Positions 1 through 11,836 of a stretch of DNA of 64,000 nt are shown here, piece after piece (the first letter of the stretch is position 1; every line of letters begins with the position of its first letter). Source of the DNA: Salminus brasiliensis. Taxonomy: Eukaryota > Chordata > Actinopteri > Characiformes > Bryconidae. The notes under the pieces are model-generated. The model was not told the origin of the DNA. It saw only the letters and a program-made list of their open reading frames with translations, and searched no databases. Made by a program: the position numbers and the translations under genes. The stretch is from the NCBI RefSeq assembly GCF_030463535.1, contig NC_132894.1, positions 31,450,625-31,514,624 of the forward strand. The letters are read 5' to 3'.

Positions 1-1854
1 TCAAGCTGTGGGTCAGATTCAGTGGACCTGAGAAGCATTAAAATTATCCAAAGGTCCACATTATAGCAATAGTAGAACCCAATCTGGTTTCAAAAAAGTG
101 AAAAAGCAACAATGGAGATTTTTCAGCGGCTTGGACGATATATTTTATATAAAACCTAAATTAGGACTTCGTCTGGTCCAGTAAATTAGCGCGCTGCCGC
201 TATGAGCCAAAGGTCACTGGTTTGAGTCCCGAATGATGCGGCCTGCCATCAGTAGCTGGAGCCTGAGAGCACACAATTCATGCCATGCTCTTTCTGGGTG
301 GGTAGATGGTGCTCTATCCCCACAGCATTTCAGTGCTTAACGGAGCTTAATAAAAATACTGTGATTGTTTGTATTTTAGTCTCAAATACCTCATTCCTCC
401 CTATATTCCGATCTGCAGAAGTATTAAACAGAGCTGATAGTTTATTGTATGTACTTTTTTGCATCGTATGTACTAAGCATATTGAGGATATTGAAAGTGC
501 TTAATAAACACTGATCAGCTGCAGGTTTCATTACGAACAGTGTGATTAGAGTGGTTTAATTAGATGAAGAGCAGATCACTGAGTATCTGAATAATATTTT
601 TTTTTAGGAATCTGTACATCTGTATATGTATTTAGTCTGTGGTTTATTGTACCGTGATGAATATCACGTATTGTGAAAAATGTCTTTAAATATTGTGATG
701 TAGTATTTATACCACATCACCCAGACATTCTCTTGTTATGAGGTGGAAATATGTTCAAAGACATGTGTAGTGTTTGACTGAGACCAGCAGTTGGCACTGT
801 TTACGACGTGGTGTAAATGTTAATTACTCTCCAAAACTGTAGGGGGAGCCCAGGAGCAAAAAATACCAATCCCTGCATGACGCTGCTTTAAGTGGTTCAA
901 TGATTAGGCCTAGTTCCAGACTACACAGCTTTTTCAATGGAGAATATCCATTTAGAATGTTGCATGGTCCAAATCACTCCGATCAGTATTAAGAACACTT
1001 ATTTTTCCTAATTTGGGTAAAATAAATGTCTAAACACTTTAAGACAGAACAGTCCATCATGCAGAGCTCCTCCTCCTGACCATCTGCATGATTACTGAAA
1101 AGTATTAATGGATGTCAGCTGAAGCCATTTCCTGAGAACGACCCAGTGTAGGATGTACAGTACAGTAGTATATGGAGTTATGCCCATACCAACAACCCAA
1201 CAAGTCCATTTCATTAAAGGGCGGGACTTCCCCGTAATACTTCCACAATGCCCAGTGTTCCAATCCATCCCATTTATAATTCAGTCAGTCAATCTTTCAC
1301 CTATTAAAAGAGCTCTGTGTCCACCACTCAAAATGCCTTACGCCACCACGTCGACCATAATTACTGGCACATTCTCCGCATTTCGGAGGATTCCCGGAAC
1401 GTCCCTGACGTCTTGTTATCCCTTACTGCTTGGAAAACTGTACACTCCTACAGATAAAGGTGCTTCAAGTGGTTCTTCTAGCCATAGAAGCACAGCTTCT
1501 ACATACCCGCACAGCTTGTCTAGTCCCTGTACTAGACAAAAGAAAGTACTGCCAAAAGAATAGGACCCTCTGAGGTAGATATTCATGAAGCTACAGGCAC
1601 TATGCCTAATGCCAGGCGTGGACTAGGGAGGAAAAAAGCCCCACAGCATTGAGCTGTGGAGCAGTGGAAGGTAAGGTGGGGTGGTGATCATCCAATACCC
1701 TGACCTCATTAATGCTCTTTTTGCTGAATGCAATCAAATCCTCATAGCAATGTTAGTGGAAAGCCTTCCCTAATTGGTTCTGCAAAGAGATCGGCCACTT
1801 TAGCCCTGTCCACTCTTTAGGGAGCAGTATCTCCCTGAATCTCCTCACACTCAC
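1..1854. other. tmem63b intron, left edge of window
   Basis: This is intron sequence downstream of the last visible tmem63b exon; the next expected exon, coding for the residues after SGDLLE, was not found here and should lie left of the window. It holds a tRNA-like SINE fragment near 180-330, an AT-rich inverted stretch near 640-720, a short repeat at about 835-890 that recurs at 57655-57705, and a Tc1-related fragment near 1590-1790. No gene was recognised. Confidence 0.6.
1590..1790 (+). mobile_element. Non-autonomous Tc1-like element fragment
   Basis: The stretch contains the words GCCTAATGCCAGGCGTGG, AGCATTGAGCTGTGGAGCAG and ATCCAATACCCTGACCTC, which recur in the same order near 11.55, 27.0 and (inverted) 28.6 kb. 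The words resemble a decayed Tc1 transposase catalytic region, with the WSDES-like part changed. The copy is truncated on both sides, with no terminal repeat visible. Confidence 0.6.
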
Positions 1855-1997
1855 CCAGCAGGTCTCCAGAGAAGTTCACCGGCAGGACGATGCCCACCGA
1901 CAGCACGCCCACCACCACCAGCAGTCCGATGATGTGCCGCTGGAAGGAGAGATAGTGCACGGCATCTTCCCCACACTTCTCGCGGATCTCTTCATCC
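1855..1997 (-). CDS. tmem63b: tmem63b exon (TM segment after first cytoplasmic loop)
   Basis: This 143-nt internal exon translates to [19 protein letters not shown] followed by [20 protein letters not shown] and VNFSGDLL, which I recognise as TMEM63B, a member of the OSCA/TMEM63 family of stretch- and osmolarity-gated cation channels. The hydrophobic run [17 protein letters not shown] is a membrane segment. The acceptor is TCTGTAG before 1997, the donor is GTGAGT after 1855, and the exon starts with the last base of a lysine codon and ends one base into the next codon (probably Glu). TMEM63A and TMEM63C are possible but match less well. It is the last tmem63b exon in the window. Confidence 0.9.
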
Positions 1998-2355
1998 CTA
2001 CAGAACGGGGGTATGCATGAGTGAAAATCCATGTGACACAGCATGGCACAGTTTCCACATACAAGACCTCATACAGTAGCGCTCCCGTTAAAGCGTTGTT
2101 CACCAGCTGTATGTCTGAAACAGGCTAAGATAGAGCGTTACTGGCTGAAGTAACCCTGCTGAGGTAAAAGAACATTGCATGGAACCCGCATAAATAGGCA
2201 GAATTAAATGCTTCCCAAAAAGTCATGCACTAGCCCCAGGGAAAGTAAACACACGCTGCTAAATGAAAAGACGAAACTCCTCCCCGCTACCACCCCTCAT
2301 CACCCCCAGGCTCCAGCAGCAACGGCGCTCATGCTGAAATTAAAGAGCTACTTAC

Positions 2356-2393
2356 TTTATTCTGAAGATGGCCGTCAGCCAAGAGCAGAAACC
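2356..2393 (-). CDS. tmem63b: tmem63b small exon (GFCSWLTAIFRI)
   Basis: This 38-nt exon encodes GFCSWLTAIFRI plus two bases of a lysine codon that is completed by the exon at 1855-1997. It is bounded by an acceptor CTGCAG and a donor GTAAGT on the minus strand, and both phases match the neighbouring exons. The motif sits in the first intracellular stretch of TMEM63B, just before the [12 protein letters not shown] block. It is too short to appear as an open reading frame and was found by matching the expected family sequence. Confidence 0.88.
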
Positions 2394-2431
2394 CTGCAGA
2401 AACAGCAGATACAATTATCAGTTATGAACAG

Positions 2432-2433
<2 letters not shown>

Positions 2434-2495
<62 letters not shown>
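2434..2495. repeat. (CA)n microsatellite
   Basis: This is an uninterrupted CA/AC dinucleotide run of about 31 units, 40 bases upstream (in gene orientation) of the small tmem63b exon at 2356-2393. Confidence 0.95.
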
Positions 2496-2497
<2 letters not shown>

Positions 2498-2499
2498 AT

Positions 2500-2620
2500 A
2501 CAGATGTACAGTTGTGGTTGGAAGTTTACATACAATCGTTATAGACACGCAGGGAATGGCAATATTGGGGTTTCAATGGTTTCTTGCACAACAATATTTT
2601 TAGCTTTTCTGAAATGAACA
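2500..2620 (+). mobile_element. Tc1-like terminal fragment
   Basis: The phrase ACAGTTGTGGTTGGAAGTTT followed by ACATACAATC resembles the terminal inverted repeat of fish Tc1-like elements. The sequence decays after about 100 bases and has no partner end nearby. Confidence 0.4.
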
Positions 2621-2812
2621 CGGGGTCCAAAATATACACACAAGGTCAAGAAAGGTCAAATATACATACACCCATTTAGATGAATGATTTAGTGGTGCTG
2701 AAAGCTCTGAAATGCCTTTAAACACACTAAAAGCCAAGGCCTCTTAACTGTCAGTGATCATGATTGGCTACAGTTTGTAGCCTCTCTGTTCACACATAAC
2801 AAAAGGGGGTTT

Positions 2813-3160
2813 GTAAAGGTAAAGGTGCACGTATCTGACACTGTACTATGTACATTTGACCCATCTGTGGTAGTGAACACACACACACACACAAACACAC
2901 AAACACAAACACACACAAACACACACAAACACACACAAACACACACAAACACACACACACTAGGGGCAGTGAGCGCACACACACACACACAGAACGATGG
3001 GCAGCCAACTCCAGCGCACGGGGAGCAGAGAGGGTGAAGGTCCTTGCTCAAGGGCCCAACAGTAGCAGCTTGTCGAGCCCGGGTATCGAACCCACAACCC
3101 TGTCTTCAATAGCCCGAATAGCTGTGAAACCGCTGAGCCACCACTGCCCCCTCTGTTTCT
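2813..3160 (-). mobile_element. tRNA-derived SINE with internal CA-rich expansion
   Basis: Read on the minus strand it starts with a tRNA-like head carrying a B-box-like GGGTTCGATACCCGGGC. A conserved body follows (CTTGAGCAAGGACC, CTCTCTGCTCCCCGTG, CACTGCCCCTAGTG). The same body is present in plus orientation at 20262-20455. Imperfect (ACACAAAC)n repeats at 2878-2960 have expanded the 3' part. This is a multicopy SINE of fish type; the family name was not assigned. Confidence 0.75.
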
Positions 3161-4309
3161 TCTCAATAAACTCCTCAAAGTGTTTCCACAGTGTTTCCAC
3201 AGTTCCAAATGGAAGAACCTGTGCTTAAAAGTCAGATCTGTACCAGGAACTCCACCGGTTCTGCCATGACGTGTGGTCAAATTTCACTAGAAGCTTGTTG
3301 CTAAAGGCTACCAGAAGCCTCTGGTCAAGGTGTAACTTGCTACTGGACATTTAACCACATATTAAGTGTGCTGGATGTATAGTTTTAACCCCGTGTTGAT
3401 TTCCGAAACCCAATTCATGTGTTCTGGAGATGTGTTCTGAGTGAGAAGGTTTTTTTTCTGATCCAGGATTAACCCCTGCGAGAGGAGACCGCATGAAAGG
3501 CCTACAGGAAACATGGCCACCTATGGCCCTGCCGCAGAAGCAGGATTAGTGACCTTACTACAGGCCTCTCCGTCGTCATGGCCACACCCCACACCCTCAC
3601 TGCCCTTCCCCGAAGCGCCACACCAAGCTTCATCCACGTGCGGGCTGTGCCACAGTTACTCAGCACTTTCAGCTGCAGAGGGAAACGGGTGGTTAATGCT
3701 TTAGGGGCTGAAGGTGCATACTCTATCTCTCGCTCTCTCTCTCTCTCTCTTTTTACAGTGTGGTGAGACTTCAAGGTCATCCAACAGTACAAAAAGTGCC
3801 TAATCATCATCCATCTATGTGGTTTGTGGAAGGAGCAGGAGACTGGTCCCAGTAAGAGTGCTGCATCACATATAAAGCTCAAGTGTGGCCAGTGTACCGT
3901 GGAAGAATCAATAGATAGCAGAGGGGAAGTGAGGACTGAGCGAGAAAACTAGAGGGTGTGCTGAGCTAGAACAGCTCGGCTGATGGAAATCTGTGTCACA
4001 GGAGCAAAAGAGCGCAGCCTCCCAGAGCCTGAAATATGTGTCCCAGCCTGACAGGGCCAAACTACTCACGGAGGGCGGGTGATGGGGCAAAAATAGATCC
4101 CAATATCCAGTGTGTGTTGTGATATTTAGTTATTCAAGGTGCCCTAGAATGGAAAACTGTGTTTATCTTGGCAAAGTTCAATAATGAGACATACCATGAA
4201 CCTCAAACACTGCTGTTCCTCCTTCAACAGCAAATCCCACTGCAGTAAAACAGAACTTTAATACGGGCTGATTCCAGAACCCCACATTTACGTTAACACA
4301 GCCCACCAG
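3161..4309. other. tmem63b intronic sequence without recognised features
   Basis: Apart from a short (CT)n run at about 3724-3750 I see no coding exon, RNA gene or clear transposon end. Short open frames here have random-looking composition. Confidence 0.5.
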
Positions 4310-5470
4310 AGGAAGCCTTTTAAGGCTAAACGCAACAACTACTTTAGGGAATAGGGAAGCAAGGCTAAAAGCTACCAGGAGTCAATATCTGGCACACAGG
4401 AGCTTTTAGAGTGGCTCAAAAAAAAATTAATGCTAGACAACTGAGGCAAGAACCACTGTCCAGTGCACTAGAGCCTTTGGAGCAGCTAAAGGCTAACGCT
4501 AGGCCGACTGCAAGGACCAGGGATGTTACCTGGCGCACTGGAGTTTTTGGGGCAGCTAAAGGCTAACACTAGGCCGAACCCAAGGACTAACACTGTTACC
4601 TGGCGCACTGGAGTTTTTGGGGCAGCTAAAGGCTAACACTGGGCCGAAGCCAAGGACTAACACTGTTACCTGGCGCACTGGAGCCTTTGGGGCAGCTAAA
4701 GGCCAACACTAGGCCGAAGCCAAAGACTAACACTGTTACCTGGCGCACTGGAGTTTTTGGGTCAGCTAAAGGCTAACACTAGGCCGAACCCAAGGACTAA
4801 CACTGTTACCTGGCGCACTGGAGCCTTTGGGGCAGCTAAAGGCCAACACTAGGCCGTAGCCAAGGACTAACACTGTTACCTGGCGCATTTGAGCCTTTGG
4901 GGCAGCTAAAGGCCAACACTAGGCCGAACTCAAGGACTAACACGGTTACCTGGCGCACTGAAATTTTTAGAGCAACTAAAAGCTAATGTTGTGCAACCAA
5001 AGCAAGAACCAATACTATCATCCAGTGCACTGGAGCTAAAAGCTAAAGCTAGGCAACCGAAGTGTGCACCGATTCTGTTATTCGGCAAACTGAAGCCTTT
5101 GGAGAGGCTTACAGCTAACACTAGGCGAACTAAGCAAGGACCAATGCTATTATTCAGTTCACTGGAATGTTTGGAGCAGCGAAAGGCTACCAGTAGACCA
5201 ACTGAGGCAATATTGATTATGATACCTAGCACGCTAAAGCCTTTAGAGTGGCTAAAGACTAAGGCTAGGTGAGGTCTAAGCTAGAACCAGTGCTGCTACT
5301 TAACGGACTGGAGATGTTGTAGCAGGTAAAGGCTAACGCTAGGCAAGCAAAGCAAGGCTCAATGCCAAAATTCACCACACTGAAAGCCTTCGGAGATGCT
5401 AAAAGCTAAAGGTAGGCCACCAAAGCAAGAGCCGATGCTGTTTTCACCCACACTGGAGTTTTTACAGTGG
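4310..5470. repeat. 70-bp minisatellite array
   Basis: The anchor word TGGCGCACTG recurs at 4531, 4601, 4671, 4741, 4811 and 4951, with a one-step variant at 4881, so the period is exactly 70 bp. Each unit contains GGCAGCTAAAGGC and AACACTAGGCCGAA. Older, more divergent units continue on both sides (for example near 4390, 4460, 5022, 5081, 5152, 5225, 5299, 5370 and 5445), giving about 16 units. The core seven units are much more alike than the flanks, as expected for recent homogenisation. The array lies in the tmem63b intron between the exons at 2356 and 5757. Confidence 0.93.
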
Positions 5471-5756
5471 TTCCAGGCATGGTAAGGTCAGGTTGGGACA
5501 GACACATGCACTACAGTATTCCCACTTACAATATCAGTGTACATCCCACATGTTTAGCCACCCACCCCTTTATAGATCACACTTCAGAGACTGAAGCCAA
5601 CCCGGCTCCTCTTTCTGACCCTGCATTATTGAACAGGCCCATAGACAGTCCAGCGTCTCCATGGCCGAGACATACACTGCTCATTCGACTGATCTGACCC
5701 AGCGCACAGGGGCACAGGTGGTGTGCAGAATTCATAATGATTGACAGGTGTCTTAC

Positions 5757-5824
5757 GTTGTCTCGCTGTTCAAAATCCACAGAGCTGGAGACGGAGGTCA
5801 GGCGCTCGTAACGATCCGGAGTTT
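5757..5824 (-). CDS. tmem63b: tmem63b exon (DRYERLTSVSSSVDFEQRDN)
   Basis: This 68-nt exon encodes TPDRYERLTSVSSS followed by VDFEQRDN, a diagnostic intracellular-loop sequence of TMEM63B. The acceptor is TTCAG before 5824 and the donor GTAAGA after 5757. It begins with two bases that complete a codon (likely GAA) from the upstream exon and ends in phase 0, matching the GGT start of the next exon at 2393. A long (GA)n tract begins within about 45 bases of its acceptor, so the polypyrimidine tract merges with a (CT)n microsatellite on the transcribed strand. Confidence 0.9.
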
Positions 5825-5862
5825 CTGAATGCAGCGCTGAAGCCACACTGGAGGAGGAAAGA

Positions 5863-5864
<2 letters not shown>

Positions 5865-5936
<72 letters not shown>

Positions 5937-6302
5937 TGCAAGAGAGGTAGAGAAAGAATGATGAAAAAATGTGAAGGCATGACAGAAAGCAAGAGAGCAT
6001 GAGAAGATATGCGAGTGAGAGAAAGAATATGTAAGCAAGAGATAGAATAGAATATGTAAGAGAAAGAATACGCGCAAGAGAGCATGAGAGAATGTGTAAG
6101 AGAGAATATGCAGGATAAAAAAAATAAATAGTAAAAAACAAAATAATAATATGCAGGATAATGTGAGAGACAAAGAATATGACAGAGATTGTAAAAGAGA
6201 TGCACATGCGAACATGCGCGAGAGATACAGAATAAGTGCGATATGCGAGAGTGAATGTGAGAAATAATATGCGAGAGAGAAAAATGTGTGAGCGAGAACA
6301 TG

Positions 6303-6341
<39 letters not shown>

Positions 6342-6540
6342 GAAGGAAGCAAGAAAGCAAGATAAAAAGCGAGAGATTGTGAGAAAGGAACGCAAGAGCG
6401 CGAGAGAGCGAGGGATGGTGAATATACGAGATAGAAAGAGAGAGGAGAAATGAGAACAGCAGAGCAGGAAAGTGAGTGAAAAGAAAGTGGGAACAAAAGA
6501 GTGAGAGAAAGAGAAAAAGAGAGAGGAGGAGTGATGAGAG
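5865..6540. repeat. (GA)n microsatellite and purine-rich tract
   Basis: A perfect (AG)n run of about 33 units at 5868-5933 is followed by about 600 bases of interrupted AGAGA/AATATG-rich sequence and a second (AG)n run at 6303-6338. The long Ser/Leu-rich open frame on the other strand is a translation artefact of this tract. Confidence 0.92.
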
Positions 6541-9500
6541 AAAGAAAAAAAGAGTCAGTGTGATCTGTCAGTAATATGTTGATCAATGTTGAACAGATAA
6601 AGGAGATGGTTAAGCAGTTTATTATTATTGTTATTAATATTAGTGTTATCATCATCATTATTAGTGTTATCTGTAGGTTGTTGAAGTGCTGAAATGGGCT
6701 GAGGAGTGTGGACTGCTGAAGGTGCAGCTGGCTGAGACACTAAACTCCCACCGAATCTGGGTCAAACTTTAGTGGAGGACAGAATTAAGTATTTACACTG
6801 CTGAGGAACAGTGAGGGCGGGCACCGCAGTTTTCAGCCTGGTCCTCCCAGCCTCCCCAGTCACCATTTCATGCAGTTTGTAGGGTGTTTGACAGAAAAAC
6901 AGGTAGACCCACATACATACACACACACACAGTCTCTCTCTCTCTCTCTCTCTACCGAAGGTTCCTTCCACACATCAGCCTCACTGCTGAGGCCATATGA
7001 AGACCGTCCTCTGCAGGTCCAGCTGACTGACAGGCTAATTAGGCTAGCTGAAGTACAGACAGCTCCACACTGGGAGCTATCAGTGCGTCTCGGGTCGGGA
7101 ATCTTCACACAGGCACGTTTCCTCTTTTATCCCTTTCTCTGAAATGTGGAGCCCTTGCGTGTTTCAGGCCCTAGCTTCCTGACTGACCTTTACTGAACTG
7201 AATGGAAATGTGCTGTCAAGCACTTGCCCTTTCTGTAAGTGTTCAGGTGACGACAGACCACTTCACCAATTCATCAAGGTCCTCCTGAGCGGTGCAACCG
7301 TTTTAGGCCTTATCCACATGTATTTGGATAAATTCTGATAGCCTACGTTGTTCTCTCAGAGTCTGTTTACAGATTTCACTTGTCCGTGTAAAAAGCCAGG
7401 TGTAAACACCCCTACGACGCATTGTGATCGGATTACAGTTGGATCACTTAAACCACATTCCGAGGACAGTTCTGAGGAGAACCCATTGTTTACAGAAAGT
7501 AAAACGGAGCTCGCCTAGCAGGGACGCATTAACTGCTCACAAAGTTAAGAGGTCAAATTCGTCAAGAAACAGTATAATGTCCAACATAGACTTAAATAAA
7601 GCACAAAGCTTTATCAAAATATTAGTTGTTTACGAACAACCAAGATTTTCACACTGTGTGATGTTCTCACAACAGGTCTCAAAATCAGGAAAATATTTAT
7701 TTTAGGGATTAGGGATTTTTTTTATGTTGTCATGGCAATGCTGCCATTTCTGAATCACACACAGAGCCCAGATGGGGCTGAGAAATAAGAAGCATTTCTG
7801 TAGCTTTATTAGATGTAGCACCAAATGTAGCACAGAGCATTCAGCTGTAGTGTAACGAACAACGTAAACCCAGCCGTTGTCAGTCGGTGATCTGTTAAGT
7901 GTGATGTCAGCGATTTTAGAAGTTCTCAACTTCTCAAACCTCAAATTTTTTATGATTTTATAATAAAGGGTCCAGATACATGTGGACAGGACTAAAGCAT
8001 TTTCTCTATCCTTGGGAAATCACAGATTTTTCGCTGTGACTCTGATCATATGCCCATGAAAATCACTGGATCTACATTTACAGTGCAATAACTACAACAC
8101 TGCAGTGTCCAAAGAACTGCCAAAGCCCTCGGCTACTGGGTTCTTGTGTGGCATCAGAGGAAGCAACCCTCTGACCCCGATGGAGGCATGTGAAACATTT
8201 GTATGGGTAGGCAGAATCCTTCAGAATCCTTCAACGCAGCAGCAGAGCTGGTGTAATGGACAGCATGCCTGCCAGACAACTACACTTAACAGGACTTAAA
8301 TCTGATTTGGTCAATAATAAGAGTGGACAATAGAGGCAGTGTCTCATTCTGAACTCGTTTCAGGCCCACATCATCAAATTTTTTGCATGAGTGTGGAGGG
8401 AAAGTCACGTTCACCATCTACTGAGGACTATTTCGGAATGTGGATGATTCCAGGATGGGCTACCACCAAATCACCAAATGGGGGGTAAATCACATCCATT
8501 GAGTGCTAGTCAAAGGGGACATGTCACAAGTGCCACGAGGGGGGGGTGGGGGGGGGGGTGGTTCACAGTGGCTAATACTGCAGCTACACTCGTTTACCTG
8601 TGCACGGGCTCATAGTTACCCCTTTCTTTTCTCCTACTGTAGTCGTTAAGGACAGACATCACACACACACACACACACACACACATGCAGACACACAGAC
8701 AAGCAGGACAAAAGACATACGTTAGTCCACCCTGTTGCAAAGCAGAGGGTCGGTACATTGGGAGGTCATGTCCCATACAGGTCACATGCTTCTGTACACC
8801 ACCTCAATGGATCTCGGATAAAGCAAGCAAGGTGTGACTGAAATGGGGTCCTGTAGCTTTAATTCTAGGCTATTTACATAATGACTGCATTAACTGTTTA
8901 GGAAGTACAGCCATTACGATTGTGTGACCATAAGCATTAAACACCAAACACCAGTGGGTCAGTTCTACTGGCAGCCACAGGCCTCTTTTTCACTGCAGCG
9001 CCAAATGGTTGCCAAGGCCATACCGTAGTGTCCCCCAGAGTACGGGTACTGACCCGTTAGATCGGTCAGTACCCGTACAGAAGCCTTTTGGTGTTGCGGA
9101 GCCAGAATGTCCCAGATTGTTGATTTTGGCCTCTCCTAATGTTTCTGCTCTCTCTGATAGTGGTTCTGTTTAGTGGGGTTTGATGCACTTGGCACTATGC
9201 TAACGTATGGCAATGGCTGTGTTCCTGGCATAAGAGATGAGTAACAAAATCACAAACAAAGTCCAGCACAGCTGTTATACATCAACTTTTAATACTGAAA
9301 CCCTGCAGCTCGCTTTTAATTGTTTGCCTCATAAAGGTAATACTAGCTAATACATACTGAGAGGTTTTATGAATGGCTGCCAAATGCAAATTCAACACTT
9401 GGAACCAACCCCAGACCTTTTTCTCTCCTTAATGGGTCATGAATTAATGAGGAACCTGTCAACTAAATTGCTTATCAATTAATTGCCCAATGACTTTTGA

Positions 9501-9690
9501 GCCTGTGTATATATGGTGGGACTGTGTATTAAATAGCTGCAATTCCAGTAATATTTGTTTTGTCAACCCCCCCAAAAGTCTTTACTTCAATCACATCTTG
9601 TTTGCTTCATTTGCACTGATGCATTGAGGTAGTGTACAGAAGCAAAATTACAAACGTATTGACTGTCCAAATACTTATGGATCTGAATGC
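6541..9690. other. tmem63b intronic sequence
   Basis: The stretch contains a CA/CT microsatellite near 6917-6955, a repeat at about 7370-7470 (words AAGCCAGGTGTAAACACC and CGCATTGTGATCGGATTA) that recurs near 60985-61060, a polyG stretch near 8541-8560 and a (CA)n run at about 8661-8685. No exon was recognised. Confidence 0.5.

Positions 9691-9691
<1 letters not shown>

Positions 9692-9749
<58 letters not shown>
9692..9749. repeat. (AT)n microsatellite
   Basis: This is a perfect AT dinucleotide run of about 28 units inside the tmem63b intron. Confidence 0.93.
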
Positions 9750-9756
<7 letters not shown>

Positions 9757-9884
9757 ATAAACAGCTAAAATGTAAACAAAGTCATTTCAAGTGGGTTTGG
9801 TGTGAAAAGGTTGATTGTACAGAAACTTGTTTACAAAGTTTATTGCTGAGTTTAGCAAAGCGGAGTTCGGTTAAAAGAGAAAGC

Positions 9885-10066
9885 AAGGAAAACCTGGATA
9901 ATGGTTCGATTCCCGGTCTGGGTGACTATGCTGCGCTACACCAATGAGAGTCCTTGGGCCAGACTCCTAACACTACATTGGCTCACCTCTGTGATATGAA
10001 TAACCTTGTTTGTCGCTCTGGAAAAGAGCGTCTGCTAAATGCTGTAAATGTAAATGTAATGTAGAT
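9885..10066 (+). mobile_element. SINE with GTCTGCTAAATG tail
   Basis: The stretch starts with a degenerate B-box-like GGTTCGATTCCCGG, continues through CTTGGGCCAGACTCCTAACA and ends with GTCGCTCTGGAAAAGAGCG, TCTGCTAAATGCTGTAAATG and a short TAAATG repeat. This tail is typical of abundant fish SINEs whose 3' end is shared with a partner LINE. The 5' tRNA head is partly lost. Confidence 0.75.
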
Positions 10067-10751
10067 ATGAGGCTTTATCCTCTAAACTGGTGTGATTTGA
10101 CCTTCTGTTGGCTGGACCACGGCCTGGGCTGTGGTGTTAAGCCTGCTAGCTAACTAAATCTAAGCCTAGCTGGCCTGCTACGAGTCCAAACCCAGCAGAA
10201 CCGGTCTCTCATTTCACTTTTCTTGGTTTTTATGATCAACACTTGTGTCGGTAGCTCAGTAGGATGGTCTGATACTCAACAAAGACTAGCTTAGCGAGTG
10301 GGCTAGTCACTCATTTCAACGTTTCTTAGTCATGTTCTCATGTTGCTATGCTGTGTCAGATTTTCTTGAGGGTGAGTCTGGCAGACATTCCAGTACCATG
10401 CGAAGATGTTCCCATAGATCACAGGTTAAAAGGGTCAAATAGCTCCAAGACGTAGATTACAGGTCAAAAAAGGGTCAATGAGCAGGACCATCTGTTCTAT
10501 TAATAAACACACAGACCTGGATTTAAAAAAAAAAAAAAAAAACTGGCTTTCTCTAGAACCGAGCATTTCACACCAAAACACTCAGGGAATGACTTTATTT
10601 ACATCTCAAGGACAAAATCAGGCAAAAATTTGAAAATTTGGTGAAATTCCCCTTTAATACTTCTTAATAACCCTAATCACAACTTTAGCACACATTAGAA
10701 TGTCAGGTCGGTTTTACTGGTCCAAACTAGATTTTGTTTCCACAAAACCAA

Positions 10752-10752
<1 letters not shown>

Positions 10753-10788
<36 letters not shown>
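10753..10788. repeat. (CA)n microsatellite
   Basis: This is an ACAC run of about 18 units in the tmem63b intron. Confidence 0.9.
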
Positions 10789-10792
<4 letters not shown>

Positions 10793-11439
10793 CCAGTTTC
10801 AGCACACACAAAAGCACAAACCAGCAGCATGAGGCACCAGTGGTGTTGTGAGGGTGGGAAAAGTCAAGAAGTGAAGCACAGAAACACACAATCTACAGCA
10901 GATATTAGCAACACACTCCCAATTCCACTCACACACACATAAACAAACAAGTCTTGAGGAGGAAGAAGGTTATTCAGAGTTACTTCATCAGTTAGCAGAG
11001 CAGGAGCAGCCCAGATTAGAAGACATAACCCCTCAGACGAGAACAACATGGGGGGAAAAAAAACTAGACAAAACATACTATTCCCGCTCCTCCAGGCCGT
11101 GGAATTGCTTCTTCAGTCTTGGGGAAGGAAGGACAAAAATAGAGAGGTGGTTAAAACTGAGCTTGACCATGAATTCAAACAGCATCTGGAAGGAAGGCAG
11201 GTAAGATTAGCATATTAGCGCAGTGTATATTCAACAAGCACTGAAACACACACATCTGCATGTACGATGACCTGTAGCTGACATGGGATATAAACGATAC
11301 ACAGTGAAGAGTATTAAGAGGTGTAGAAATAAATCAATGTAGAACAGTGCCTCCATCATGTTTGACAGGTTATGCAGTGGTAGACTGCAGTTTGTGAACC
11401 TTCCTTGAAGAGCTCCTTCTACTAAATTTATTCAGCAAC
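10789..11439. other. tmem63b intronic sequence
   Basis: I see no recognised gene here. On the minus strand near 11085-11125 a short stretch reads LKKQFHGLEERE and then stop; it looks peptide-like but has no supporting splice signals or known match. Confidence 0.4.
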
Positions 11440-11836
11440 TTTAAGTTGCACCCATTGCTGTAACAGATGTGCAAATGCACACACACACACAAACACACAC
11501 ACACACAAACACAACCTGCCCAGGCCCTGTTGAGAAGTATTGCCAATAGAATAGGCACCATGCTGCCTAATGCCAGGCGTGGGCTAAAGGGGTGCAAAGC
11601 CCCCAGCATTGAGCTGTGGAGCAGCAGAACTGTATTCTCTGGAATGATGGTTGGTGCTCCATCCAGTACTTTTAGGAAGAGGTGGGGTGGTGATCAGCCA
11701 GCATCCTGACCTCAAAAGCAAAGCTCCAAAATCTAGTAAAAAGCTTTCTTCCCTGGACAAAAGCCAGATAAACGCCATCCTAATTCTATTTCTAACTGAA
11801 AGAGCAGGTGTCCCAATACTTTTGTCCATATAGTGC
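11440..11836 (+). mobile_element. Non-autonomous Tc1-like element
   Basis: The element has the shared words GCCTAATGCCAGGCGTGGGC, AGCATTGAGCTGTGGAGCAG and GGTTGGTGCTCCATCCAGTA, and ends with CCAATACTTTTGTCCATATA, the terminal sequence of a Tc1-like family. Related copies lie at 1590, 15200, 26868, 28184 (inverted), 40000 and 44500. The internal sequence corresponds to a badly damaged and deleted transposase, so it cannot be autonomous. Confidence 0.75.

Noticed and set aside
4310-5470. CRISPR-like array (regular 70-bp spacing)
   Set aside because: The whole 70-bp unit is repeated, with no unique spacers; it is a eukaryotic minisatellite.
5577-6658. Long Ser/Leu-rich open frames on the minus strand (up to 286 residues)
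   Set aside because: They are translations of the (GA)n/(CT)n tract; they have no family similarity, and the only real coding part is the 68-nt tmem63b exon.
11085-11125. Minus-strand peptide-like end LKKQFHGLEERE followed by a stop, considered as the missing tmem63b exon
   Set aside because: It does not match TMEM63B, ends in a stop and lacks suitable splice sites.
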